This document shows positions 1-8,048 of a stretch of DNA of 64,000 nucleotides, one piece after another. Every line of letters starts with the position of its first letter. Positions within the stretch are counted from its first letter, which is position 1. The DNA comes from Jejuia sp047345485 (lineage in GTDB: Bacteria > Bacteroidota > Bacteroidia > Flavobacteriales > Flavobacteriaceae), in contig NZ_JBLFEN010000007.1 in the NCBI RefSeq assembly GCF_047345485.1, forward strand, positions 1 to 64,000. Reading direction: 5' to 3'. A model generated the notes under the pieces. That model was not told the origin of the DNA, did no database searches, and saw nothing but the letters and a program-made list of their open reading frames with translations. The position numbers and the translations under genes are program-made.

Positions 1-130
1 CAATGTATAACCGCAATTACGGCGGATTCGACTACGTCCGAATCCACTCGGAATTGCTAAAGTCTGTGCAAAACCGAAAATTAACGCATATTAACCCGTA
101 ACTGACGGTTATACGAGACCGTTAGCATAC
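1..130 (+). repeat. Cassette-type spacer repeat, copy A (right part)
   Basis: Non-coding spacer before the first gene. It holds a hairpin (GGATTCG/CGAATCC, about 24-45), a stretch TGTGC...CCGAAAAT (about 66-82), and the boundary TATACGAGACCGTTAGCA at 110-127. The boundary recurs with one mismatch at 1036-1053 before the second gene. I read it as the right part of a repeated intergenic unit bounding single-gene cassettes; its left part lies outside the window. No integrase or transposase gene is visible here, so mobility is inferred from the arrangement only. Confidence 0.5.
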
Positions 131-144
131 ATTTTGAGAAAATC

Positions 145-849
145 GTGAATAAGAAAAAACAAACACCTTTAGTAGTATTAAAAGCATTAGAGCCTTTTAT
201 TGACAAAATCGGAGAGAATTTCATAAACGTAGAATCTGAAAATAATCTGATTAGGTTCACAGATGTTGACCCAGATTCTGAATTTTATTTCAATATAGAA
301 AACTATGACATAAAAAACGGTTTCAAAGTTTTAGTGGAATATCGACCGCATACTGAACAGAATGTGGAAAAACATAGAACTTGGATTAAAGGCTCTGAAA
401 TAAACACTTATTTTACTAAATGGGTAACTCTTTTAAAATCTTACGACAAGATCAGGTCACCATTTGATGACCCAATAATTGAATCTTTTAGAGATGATTA
501 TTATACCGAATTTGGAATAGTTGACGAGGAAAAAGACAAACCTCTAAAACCAAAACAGATTTTATTATTAGATGCATATTTCGAGAAAATTGAAAATAAA
601 ATTGAAGAGCATATAACCGAATCGAATGCGGAACAAATAAAGGAAATCAAAAATGATATCTCTGAATTAAGAGAAAATCTATCAAGTAAAACTAAAGTTT
701 GGATTGCAAATAAAGTCAGTTGGATTTGGGCGAAAATGACAAAACTCGGACCGAAATTAATGAAAGACTTTGTTAACGAAGGAAATAAACAAATTGTAAA
801 AGAGAGTGTTGCTCAAATAGTAGAATTTGGAAAAAATCTAATGTCATAA
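145..849 (+). CDS. Hypothetical protein in cassette-like setting
   Basis: Cytoplasmic protein of 234 residues that I do not recognise. The start is GTG; no ATG is available in frame and the upstream frame is spacer repeat. There is no signal peptide or lipobox. The N-terminal two thirds look like a mixed alpha/beta domain rich in acidic and aromatic residues. Residues about 140-185 (EKIENKIEEHITESNAEQIK onwards) are predicted helical or coiled coil, followed by a Trp-rich amphipathic stretch near VSWIWAKMTKLGPK. The gene stands alone between two spacer repeats, with no operon partner. Gene-like codon use over the full length supports it being real; function is unknown. Confidence 0.6.
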   Translation: MNKKKQTPLVVLKALEPFIDKIGENFINVESENNLIRFTDVDPDSEFYFNIENYDIKNGFKVLVEYRPHTEQNVEKHRTWIKGSEINTYFTKWVTLLKSYDKIRSPFDDPIIESFRDDYYTEFGIVDEEKDKPLKPKQILLLDAYFEKIENKIEEHITESNAEQIKEIKNDISELRENLSSKTKVWIANKVSWIWAKMTKLGPKLMKDFVNEGNKQIVKESVAQIVEFGKNLMS

Positions 850-850
850 A

Positions 851-1053
851 AACGTGTTGTAACAACATATATAGCTCATAGCTAGTCAGTTGCTTAAACG
901 AAGTTAAGGCATATTTTGAAAGTCGTCAAATTTTTAAATTTGACGATTTCCAATAAAAAAGATAAATAGTAAAATTTAAAAATCTGGCTTGTGCTCAATC
1001 CGAAAATATTTTTATAATTTGTACATTACGAGCCCTATACAAGACCGTTAGCA
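851..1053 (+). repeat. Cassette-type spacer repeat, copy B (complete)
   Basis: Complete spacer between two lone genes. It starts right after the stop with AACGTGTTGTAACAA (851-865), echoed as AACGTGCTTTAACAT at 1641-1655. It continues with a CTTAAACGAAGTTAAGGCAT-like segment, also echoed in copy C. A perfect 10-bp hairpin follows (CGTCAAATTT/AAATTTGACG, about 923-944), then TGTGCTCAATCCGAAAAT as in copy A. It ends with TATACAAGACCGTTAGCA at 1036-1053, 17 of 18 bases identical to copy A. Conserved ends around a variable hairpin suggest a recombination or mobility unit. Confidence 0.55.
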
Positions 1054-1111
1054 CCAAACAATATACGAATGAACAAAATCATAGTTTTTTTTATACTTTT
1101 TAGCAATCGGA

Positions 1112-1642
1112 TTGATTTCTTGTAAAAACTCTGAAAAGACAATTGATAAGATTGAAATTGCTAAAAAATTTTTCGTGGCACTTGACGAATCTAATAGTTC
1201 TAAAATGAAAAATTTGTTAAATGACAGTCTGATAACTACGATACCGAAATATAAATATGAAGTAAGATATTCTAAAAATGATTATGTGGAAAATTGGTTA
1301 AAATGGGATGCCGTTTTTAAACCAAATTATAAAGTTCTTGAAATGAATTTGGAAAACGGAATTGTCAAAGCAAAGGTTTCAAAAGTTGATAATAGAATTC
1401 TTTTCTTTATGCAAAAGCCTTTTTTGACCAATGAGGTTCTAAAGTTTGAAAATGACAAAATTATCGCAATAGAAACGGAGTACCTGAATTTTGACGAAAA
1501 TACTTGGGAAAAAAACAGAAGTGAACTTTTGAACTGGATTTTGAAAAATCACCCTGAAATGAACGGTTTTATCCATGACCAAACTGAGGCTGGCGGGAAG
1601 AGATTTTTAAAAGCACTTGAACTATATAAAAACAAAAAATAA
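1112..1642 (+). CDS. Small lipoprotein, possibly NTF2/SnoaL-like; signal peptide out of frame
   Basis: The readable frame begins at a TTG inside what should be a lipoprotein signal sequence (ISCKNSEK). The natural start is probably the ATG at 1069. From there MNKIIVF is encoded, but a run of eight T at 1085-1092 throws the frame; with seven T the protein would read MNKIIVFLYFLAIGLISCKN, a good lipobox signal peptide. The mature part (about 170 residues) has the feel of an NTF2/SnoaL-like small domain: an N-terminal helix KIEIAKKFFVALDESNSSKM, then beta-rich segments. That fold guess is weak. It stands alone between spacer copies B and C. Either the gene is frameshifted, the homopolymer is phase-variable, or the base count is an assembly error. 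Confidence 0.55.
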   Translation: MISCKNSEKTIDKIEIAKKFFVALDESNSSKMKNLLNDSLITTIPKYKYEVRYSKNDYVENWLKWDAVFKPNYKVLEMNLENGIVKAKVSKVDNRILFFMQKPFLTNEVLKFENDKIIAIETEYLNFDENTWEKNRSELLNWILKNHPEMNGFIHDQTEAGGKRFLKALELYKNKK

Positions 1643-1786
1643 CGTGCTTTAACATTATATAAAAATAATACTTAAACAAAGGTTAGTGCGTATTTGGTCA
1701 CTCCGATTTTCCTTCGGAAAATCCTCGTAAAAAACAACCGACATTTCATAAATGTAACCATTAAAATCCATTTAATAAAAACTAGT
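1641..1786 (+). repeat. Cassette-type spacer repeat, copy C (left part, apparently truncated)
   Basis: Begins at the stop of the preceding gene with AACGTGCTTTAACAT, matching the start of copy B. It continues CTTAAACAAAGGTTAGTGCG, like the equivalent stretch of copy B, and carries a different hairpin (GATTTTCC/GGAAAATC with a TTC loop, about 1706-1724). The terminal GACCGTTAGCA boundary is absent; the sequence runs into the 3' end of the carbonic anhydrase gene. This looks like the right-hand limit of the array. Confidence 0.45.
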
Positions 1787-2302
1787 TTATTCCGTAAACC
1801 AACTCGCATATTTAATATAAGCATCAGAAATACGGTTAATTTCACCTGAAATCAACGCTTTACTGATGTCTTTTACTTTTTTAGCAGGTACACCAGCATA
1901 AATACTCCCCGACTCTATAATAGTGTTTTGTGTAACAACCGCTCCAGCAGCTACAATACTGTTACTATGCACTACACAACCATCCATAATGATACTACCC
2001 ATACCTACTAAAACATTATCATGAATGGTGCATCCATGAACCAAAGCATTATGACCCACCGATACGTTATTCCCTATGGTAGTGCCTGCCTTTTCGAAAG
2101 TACCATGAATGACCGCACCATCTTGTATATTCACCTTATTCCCTATTTTGATAAAGTTTACATCGCCACGCACTACAGCACTAAACCAAACACTGCATTG
2201 GTTTCCCATAGTAACCTCGCCAACTATAGTTGCGTTTTCCGCTATAAAACAATCTTTGGGTATAATGGGTGTTTTTCCTCTTACGGTTTGTATTATTGGC
2301 AT
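1787..2302 (-). CDS. Gamma-carbonic-anhydrase family protein
   Basis: Left-handed beta-helix protein of 171 residues if started at the ATG at 2302 (MPIIQTVRGKTP), which gives the usual family length. An upstream ATG at 2332 would add ten hydrophobic residues of no family relevance. Hexapeptide repeats ([LIV]Gxxxx) run through the chain. The histidines expected to bind metal are present: one in GAVIHG (about H66) and two in VGHNALVHG (about H84 and H89). Members of this YrdA/PaaY/CaiE-like group are cytoplasmic trimers, some with carbonic anhydrase activity; many have no proven reaction. It is monocistronic, reading toward the cassette region. Confidence 0.88.
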   Translation of the reverse strand: MPIIQTVRGKTPIIPKDCFIAENATIVGEVTMGNQCSVWFSAVVRGDVNFIKIGNKVNIQDGAVIHGTFEKAGTTIGNNVSVGHNALVHGCTIHDNVLVGMGSIIMDGCVVHSNSIVAAGAVVTQNTIIESGSIYAGVPAKKVKDISKALISGEINRISDAYIKYASWFTE

Positions 2303-2451
2303 AATTAATTCATTTAAAAAAAGAAACATCATTTCATATTCATAGAAATTCCTTTGGGTTAGTACTTCTTGTGTTGCTTGAAATAGTTTAATTTATAAAT
2401 ACATGACTATTTATCGTTTACATTAGTTAAGATTACTGACGTCTCAAACAT

Positions 2452-3186
2452 TTATTTAAAATAAGATAATAATCCTGCTTTTTTAGATGCTGAAACCATG
2501 ATTTCTTTACCATTACTTAACACCACACTTCCACCCTTGCCTTTTTGATATTTAACCACCTCGTTTACATTTACTAAGTATGATTTATGAACGCGAGCAA
2601 AACTAGAGTTGCTTAATGCTTCTTCAAAATACTTTAAGGTTTTGCTAACTATTTTTCTTTTATTAGTGCTAAGATAAATTTCGGTATAATTATCATCTGC
2701 CTTACAGTACATAATTTCAGATGTGTTTAATACTTCAAATCCGCTTTGTTGTGGAATGGTAATTTTACCGCTTATAAAAGATGTTTTTGGCACTAATACT
2801 TCATCTTGAAGCGCATTTTCCTTTGTTTTTATATCGGTTACATAATCTACCGCTTTTATCAATTCGTCTATAGAAATGGGTTTCATTAAATAATATGAGG
2901 CATGTGCATTTAAGGCATCTATGGCATAATGATTATAGGCGGTAACAAAAATAGTTTCAAAATTAATATCGCCTATTTTTTCTAGCAAATCAAAAGCATT
3001 ACCATAAGGCATTTCTACATCAAGAAACACCACATCTAAATCGTTATTTCTAATAAGTACTAAAGCGTCGTCAATATTTGCTGCTTCTCCAACAATAGTA
3101 ATATTGGGGCAATATTTTTGCAGGTAATTTTTTAGTATTTGCCTGCTAGTTTCTTCGTCTTCTACTATGATTGATGTTAACTTCAT
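2452..3186 (-). CDS. LytTR-family response regulator
   Basis: Two-domain regulator of 244 residues. Residues 1-120 form a CheY-like receiver with acidic cluster VEDE and phospho-acceptor Asp56 in VVFLDVEMP. Residues about 140-244 form a LytTR DNA-binding domain (motifs YCKADDNYTEIYL and FARVHKSYLVNV). LytTR proteins bind direct repeats in promoters. Its start codon directly follows the stop of the histidine kinase gene with no spacer, so the two are almost surely translated together and form a cognate pair. The target genes cannot be told from the sequence. Confidence 0.93.
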   Translation of the reverse strand: MKLTSIIVEDEETSRQILKNYLQKYCPNITIVGEAANIDDALVLIRNNDLDVVFLDVEMPYGNAFDLLEKIGDINFETIFVTAYNHYAIDALNAHASYYLMKPISIDELIKAVDYVTDIKTKENALQDEVLVPKTSFISGKITIPQQSGFEVLNTSEIMYCKADDNYTEIYLSTNKRKIVSKTLKYFEEALSNSSFARVHKSYLVNVNEVVKYQKGKGGSVVLSNGKEIMVSASKKAGLLSYFK

Positions 3187-5358
3187 TTAATCCTTTTTTA
3201 AGGTGACTACCACTTTTGTTCCTGCATCTTCTTTTTCTTGAAAATCATCTACAAAAACATCTACTTTATCTTTATACATATCATTTAAAATTGCCACACG
3301 TTTTTTGATATTTCCCATACCTTTTGAGTTTTGTTTCTTTTGATTTTTGGTTTTTAGCGCTTTAGATTTTTTACGGCCAATACCATCATCTGTTATAGTG
3401 ATTTTAATACTATCTTTTAACTCTTGAGAAATAGTAATGTTAAGATGCCCTTTTTCTTTTTTGTAACGTAACCCGTGCCACACTGCATTTTCAATATAAG
3501 GTTGTAATAGCATTGGAGGAATTACAAAATCTTCTACATGTATGGTTTCATCTACATGAATTGTATAATCAAACTTATCTTGAAATCTAAAATGCTCTAA
3601 TTGCGTGTACAACTGCAGTAATTCTATTTCTTTTTCTAACGGAATAAAATCTTCCTCACTGTTTTCTAAAACGGCACGCATTAATTTTGAAAAATCTGTT
3701 AAATATTTATTTGCAGTACGCTCGTCATTTGATGCTATAAAGCTGTTTACTGAATTTAAAGCGTTAAATATAAAATGAGGATTCATTTGACTGCGTAACG
3801 ATTTTAAAGCCAGTAGATTATTAGCTAAACGTTGTTGGCGAATGTATTTATACATTAAAAAAGCTACGAGCAATAATAAAAATACACCACCTACTAATGA
3901 ATAAATAATTACGGTTTGCCGTTTAGATTGCTCTACAGTGAGTTGGTACTGACTTTTAGATAGTTCTCTATCGCTTTCTAAACTTGTTATTCTGTTTTGT
4001 TTTGTACTTATATCTTTTCTAAAACGAGTTATTTGTGATATCTCTTGTTCCTTTTTAATATATAATTTATCTACTACATCAACATATTCTTGATACGCTG
4101 CGAGTGCTTTGGTATAATCGCCTGTTGTTCTGTAAACTTCAGATAATTTTCTAGTGGCATCTTTTTGAACTACTAAATCTTCTTTAGATTCTGCCTCTAC
4201 GATGCTTTCTTCTAAAAAACCAATAGCATTATCAAAATCATTTTGTTGTGCATAGGCTCTACCTATTCTGTATTTTTGCTTTTGTGATGTTAGGGTACTT
4301 TCGTTATCTATTATAGTATCTGTTTCAGCCTCAATAGCACTTATATCGTTTAACGCTTGTTTTCTTAATTCAATTTCACCAGAAAAGTTTTTTACAGTAT
4401 TTTGAAAATCGGCTACCTTTACTTTCTCCTCTACAGCTCTCTTTTTGTCTTGCGTGTTTGCGAGGTTTAAAGATTTATCAAAGTATACTTCGGCTTCAAT
4501 AACTTCGCCTTTATTACTATAAGCTTCGGCAATTTTAGAGTTTAAGTCTGTAACTTTTGGTGCTATTAAATGTTTTTTAGCAATTTTTAAGCCTTCGTTA
4601 TAAGCATTTATAGATGCATCAAATTTATTACTGCTGTTATAAGCATCACCTAAGCCTTCGTAAAGCGACACTAAATGATAGTTTGAAACTGTTTTTTTTT
4701 GTATACTATTATACTCTTGTATACTTTCATCGTAATTTTCGTTTAAATAGAACGCTTTAGCTAGTTTTAACCGAGTTAAGTTACTAGATTTACTTTGAAG
4801 ACTTATCTTATAATTAGAAACTGCTAAATCAAACTGTTTCCAATACATATAAATATCTCCTAAAACCTCATAGGCATCGCCATTTTCTTTTGCAGAATTA
4901 CTTACCTCTAAAGCATCACCTACAAATTGAATACTTTTTTGGGCATCTTTTTTTAGATAGGTTTCGGCAGAATCTATAAACCAATTAAATTGCGGTAATT
5001 TACTTCTTTTAGAAAACTTACTTGTAAACCCTTCTTTAGCGTTTGGTGCTACTTCAACAATAATACGTTCGTTGTTTAGTATTGTGTAGTATATAGTTTT
5101 AAAATCTTGATGGCTAATAGTAAGCTCATCACCTTTTTTAACTTCAATTCTAAAATCTCCAAATACATCAGTACTACTCTTATAAACGCCATTTACTTGA
5201 ATTTTTACATCTGGAATACCATCTCTAGTATTTTGCTCTACTACAGAGCCACGTACGGTAAATCTTGGCGAATTATTTAAAAGATTTGTTTGCGCCATGG
5301 TGTTACACCCAATGCACAAAACGCTTATAAATAATATGTATTTAAAATGAAGTCGCAT
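3187..5358 (-). CDS. TPR-containing sensor histidine kinase (LytS/His_kinase type)
   Basis: Membrane sensor kinase of 723 residues. In order: signal peptide (to about 23); carboxypeptidase-regulatory-like beta-sandwich (about 33-100, RGSVVEQNTRDGIPDVKI); tetratricopeptide repeats (about 130-440); a short coiled coil; one membrane helix (about 482-504); a His_kinase domain with phospho-acceptor His528 in QMNPHFIFNALNS; and a C-terminal ATPase domain (PYIENAVWHGL, ITDDGIGRKKS). The periplasmic TPR array suggests sensing of a protein or envelope ligand. It is immediately followed by its LytTR partner. The divergent vWA lipoprotein gene lies 285 bases away and could be a target, but no shared operator was identified. 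Confidence 0.93.
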   Translation of the reverse strand: MRLHFKYILFISVLCIGCNTMAQTNLLNNSPRFTVRGSVVEQNTRDGIPDVKIQVNGVYKSSTDVFGDFRIEVKKGDELTISHQDFKTIYYTILNNERIIVEVAPNAKEGFTSKFSKRSKLPQFNWFIDSAETYLKKDAQKSIQFVGDALEVSNSAKENGDAYEVLGDIYMYWKQFDLAVSNYKISLQSKSSNLTRLKLAKAFYLNENYDESIQEYNSIQKKTVSNYHLVSLYEGLGDAYNSSNKFDASINAYNEGLKIAKKHLIAPKVTDLNSKIAEAYSNKGEVIEAEVYFDKSLNLANTQDKKRAVEEKVKVADFQNTVKNFSGEIELRKQALNDISAIEAETDTIIDNESTLTSQKQKYRIGRAYAQQNDFDNAIGFLEESIVEAESKEDLVVQKDATRKLSEVYRTTGDYTKALAAYQEYVDVVDKLYIKKEQEISQITRFRKDISTKQNRITSLESDRELSKSQYQLTVEQSKRQTVIIYSLVGGVFLLLLVAFLMYKYIRQQRLANNLLALKSLRSQMNPHFIFNALNSVNSFIASNDERTANKYLTDFSKLMRAVLENSEEDFIPLEKEIELLQLYTQLEHFRFQDKFDYTIHVDETIHVEDFVIPPMLLQPYIENAVWHGLRYKKEKGHLNITISQELKDSIKITITDDGIGRKKSKALKTKNQKKQNSKGMGNIKKRVAILNDMYKDKVDVFVDDFQEKEDAGTKVVVTLKKD

Positions 5359-5643
5359 AATATATATTACAGTAGCTAAACTTACGCACTTTCTCTGGTA
5401 TAATAAAATGCCTAAACTCTAAAAATCATCATTTTTTCACTTAAAAATACGGCTTTACATATTTAAATAAATGCTTTACGCATTGAAGGGTTGCATACAC
5501 TCATTATAAGTTTTTTAAAATATACTTTAGAAATAGTTTTACTGAATAATTTAGAAATACACAAAACCTAGTATGTATTGATACAATTATCCTTAAAGAA
5601 TCCATTACAGCAAAATTCATCTTAAATTAAAAAACATAATATC

Positions 5644-6798
5644 ATGAAAACAGTATTAAAAACATTAGTATTAAGTATTGCAATTTTAAGTTTTACAGCT
5701 TGCAACGCCAATAATAAAAAACAAAACTTAGTGCTAAACACCACTAAAGTTGAACAACCAAAAGCTAACAAACAATTTATAAAAGTTGCGTTATTACTAG
5801 ACACTAGCAACAGTATGGATGGTTTGATAGACCAAGCCAAAGCACAACTTTGGGAAATTGTTAATGAATTATCGTATGCTAAATGCGGTAATGCTTCACC
5901 TAATTTACAAATAGCACTTTATGAATATGGTAACGACAATTTAAATGGTGAAGAAGGTTTTATTAGACAAGTTTTAGCCTTTAGCAATGATTTGGACGAT
6001 ATATCTAAGGCTTTATTTTCTTTAACTACTAATGGCGGAAATGAGTATTGCGGACAAGTTATTCAAACCTCATTGCAGCAATTAAATTGGGGTAAAAACC
6101 CAGATGATTTAAAACTAATTTTTATTGCGGGAAACGAACCTTTCTCTCAAGGAAACGTAAGTTATAAAGATGCATCAACAAACGCCAAAGAAAAAGATAT
6201 AACTGTTAATACTATTTTTTGTGGCGATTATAATCAAGGTATTTCTACCTATTGGAAAGATGGCGCAGCTTTAACACATGGCGATTACATGGCTATAAAT
6301 CATAACAAAGCTACTGTTCATGTAGCATCACCTTATGACGATTTAATTCTTCAGCTAAATATAAAATTGAATAGCACCTATATTGCTTATGGAAAACATG
6401 GTACAAATAAAAGAGCAACCCAAGCCAAACAAGATACAAATGCAAGTGGTTACAGTAAAGCAAATGCTGTAAGCAGAACAGTTAGTAAAAGTTCTCACTT
6501 ATACAAGAATGCTACTTGGGATTTAGTAGATGCCGTTGCAGAAGAAAAAGTGGTAGTAGATGATCTTGAAAATGAAGCTTTACCAGATGCTCTTAAAAAT
6601 AAATCTAGTACAGAAATTAAAGCCTATGTTGCAGAAATGCAAAAAGAGCGTAATGATATACAACAAAAAATACAAGCATTGAATAAAAAACGTAAAGCTT
6701 ATATTTTAGAACAGAAAAAAGACCAATCTAATGGTTTAGAAAATGCCATGACGAAAGCTATAAAAACTCAGGCTAAAAAGAAACAGTATAGTTGGTAA
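5644..6798 (+). CDS. vWA-domain lipoprotein
   Basis: Lipoprotein of 384 residues with lipobox LSFTAC (Cys20). A von Willebrand factor A domain occupies about 45-245 and carries a MIDAS-like DTSNS (Asp53, Ser55, Ser57), so divalent-metal-dependent protein binding is likely. The C-terminal part (about 300-384) is a charged, probably coiled-coil segment rich in Lys and Gln (EMQKERNDIQQKIQALNKKR). The start fits: ATG directly precedes a basic and hydrophobic leader. It is divergent from the two-component operon and convergent with porP. Partner and process are unknown. Confidence 0.85.
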   Translation: MKTVLKTLVLSIAILSFTACNANNKKQNLVLNTTKVEQPKANKQFIKVALLLDTSNSMDGLIDQAKAQLWEIVNELSYAKCGNASPNLQIALYEYGNDNLNGEEGFIRQVLAFSNDLDDISKALFSLTTNGGNEYCGQVIQTSLQQLNWGKNPDDLKLIFIAGNEPFSQGNVSYKDASTNAKEKDITVNTIFCGDYNQGISTYWKDGAALTHGDYMAINHNKATVHVASPYDDLILQLNIKLNSTYIAYGKHGTNKRATQAKQDTNASGYSKANAVSRTVSKSSHLYKNATWDLVDAVAEEKVVVDDLENEALPDALKNKSSTEIKAYVAEMQKERNDIQQKIQALNKKRKAYILEQKKDQSNGLENAMTKAIKTQAKKKQYSW

Positions 6799-6807
6799 AA
6801 AATACAA

Positions 6808-6888
6808 GCCATTACGAAAGAAGTATGACTGAAGTAATCTTCTTATTAAAATTAATGAAATTGCCATGTCGTACTTCCTCGCAATGAC
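6808..6888. repeat. REP-like extragenic palindrome
   Basis: The whole gap between two convergent genes is a long imperfect inverted repeat. The left arm begins GCCATTACGAAAGAAGTATG; the right arm, read on the other strand, begins GTCATTGCGAGGAAGTACGA. The GTCATTGCGAGG core is typical of dispersed palindromic repeats seen in several bacterial groups, including Flavobacteriia. It may also end transcription from both sides. Confidence 0.5.
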
Positions 6889-6903
6889 ACATCAATTATT
6901 TTT

Positions 6904-7908
6904 TTAATTTACAGCAGGACAGTTACAGCTATAACGCTCTCTTCTACAACTAAAATTATAACCTAAAGTAATTTGATGAAACCCACCGCTTGTAAAAACA
7001 ACTGCATTTGTTTGATACGTGTATGTGTAAGCAAACATAAACTGATTATAATTTAAACCTAAAATAGGCGTGAATTGTTGTAACTTTTGGCTTCTCACGG
7101 TATTACCGTTACTTATAAACTCTGCTCCATCTAAACTTTGGCGGTAAGATAAACCACCCCAAAGCGATCCAAAATCCATTTGCTTGTAAGCTTTCGCATT
7201 AAAGTCTACCATAGACTCATCAGTACCATCTCTATATTGAAACATAACTGAAGGCTCAAAACTCCATTCACTTCCAAACTTACCAAAAACACCTCCAACA
7301 GATAGTAAATAACGTCTTAAATTACTTGTAATTAATACGTCATTATTAATACCTGCATTCTTTAGTACATTTTTTATTGTACCGTGCGCGTAAAAATCTA
7401 AATATTGGTATGAAAACCCAAAATCTATATTAAAATTTGTAGCACTTTGTACTACACCTTGCACTATTGGGTCTTGTCCATCAAAAGGAAACGTTGTTTC
7501 ATCTAGTTGATATTGAATAAAGCCTGCACTTAACCCAAAGGATAGCATATTTAAATCTACCTCGCTTCTAGAAAATAGTAAATGATGTGCATACGTTAAA
7601 TATGCACCATTTTGTGAATGAAATCCATTTTTATCAGTATATAAAATCCCTCCAATACCGGAGTTAGACTCGCCTATTCTGCCATTAATACTTAATGTTG
7701 TTAATCGTGGGGCATCATCATTACCAAACCATTGTTGTCTTCCTGTTAATCTTACCTTAGCACAATTAGCAGCTCCAGCCATTGAGGGATGAATTAGATA
7801 ATAATTATCTGTTAAATAATCGGTATAAATGGGAAGACCTTCTTGAGCATTGATATTTGGAATGCATAACATTCCAACCAATAATAAAAATATATATTTT
7901 AATGTCAT
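6904..7908 (-). CDS. PorP/SprF family type IX secretion membrane protein
   Basis: Outer-membrane protein of 334 residues with a cleavable signal peptide (about 1-21, ending NINAQ). The mature start QEGLPIYTDYLTDNYYLIHP followed by SMAGAANCAKVRLTGRQQW is the hallmark of PorP/SprF proteins. These form beta-barrels that work with the type IX secretion system or anchor its surface adhesins. No SprB-like adhesin gene lies beside it, so it is probably one of several paralogs rather than the main SprF or PorP. It ends facing the vWA gene. Confidence 0.9.
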   Translation of the reverse strand: MTLKYIFLLLVGMLCIPNINAQEGLPIYTDYLTDNYYLIHPSMAGAANCAKVRLTGRQQWFGNDDAPRLTTLSINGRIGESNSGIGGILYTDKNGFHSQNGAYLTYAHHLLFSRSEVDLNMLSFGLSAGFIQYQLDETTFPFDGQDPIVQGVVQSATNFNIDFGFSYQYLDFYAHGTIKNVLKNAGINNDVLITSNLRRYLLSVGGVFGKFGSEWSFEPSVMFQYRDGTDESMVDFNAKAYKQMDFGSLWGGLSYRQSLDGAEFISNGNTVRSQKLQQFTPILGLNYNQFMFAYTYTYQTNAVVFTSGGFHQITLGYNFSCRRERYSCNCPAVN

Positions 7909-8023
7909 AGGTTATAGTATCAGAGTAAACTGGTATTTAGTAAACGCATCTTATTATAAAAAATTACTTAAAGAAAAACATTCAACTAGACTCAAATATA
8001 TGGATAACTAGGTTTTCTTTTAG

Positions 8024-8031
8024 TATTTTTG
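8024..8031 (+). promoter_or_regulatory. Bacteroidota -7 element before nfu
   Basis: TATTTTTG matches the TAnnTTTG -7 consensus, 17 bases before the ATG of the NifU-like gene. No clear TTG sits at the -33 position, so the call rests on the -7 element and its location. Confidence 0.4.
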
Positions 8032-8048
8032 CCATAAAAATAGGTAAA

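Noticed and set aside
1..1786. Classical integron with attC sites
   Set aside because: The GTTAGCA ends do not meet the GTTRRRY core exactly and no tyrosine integrase is in the window; only a looser cassette-like reading is kept.
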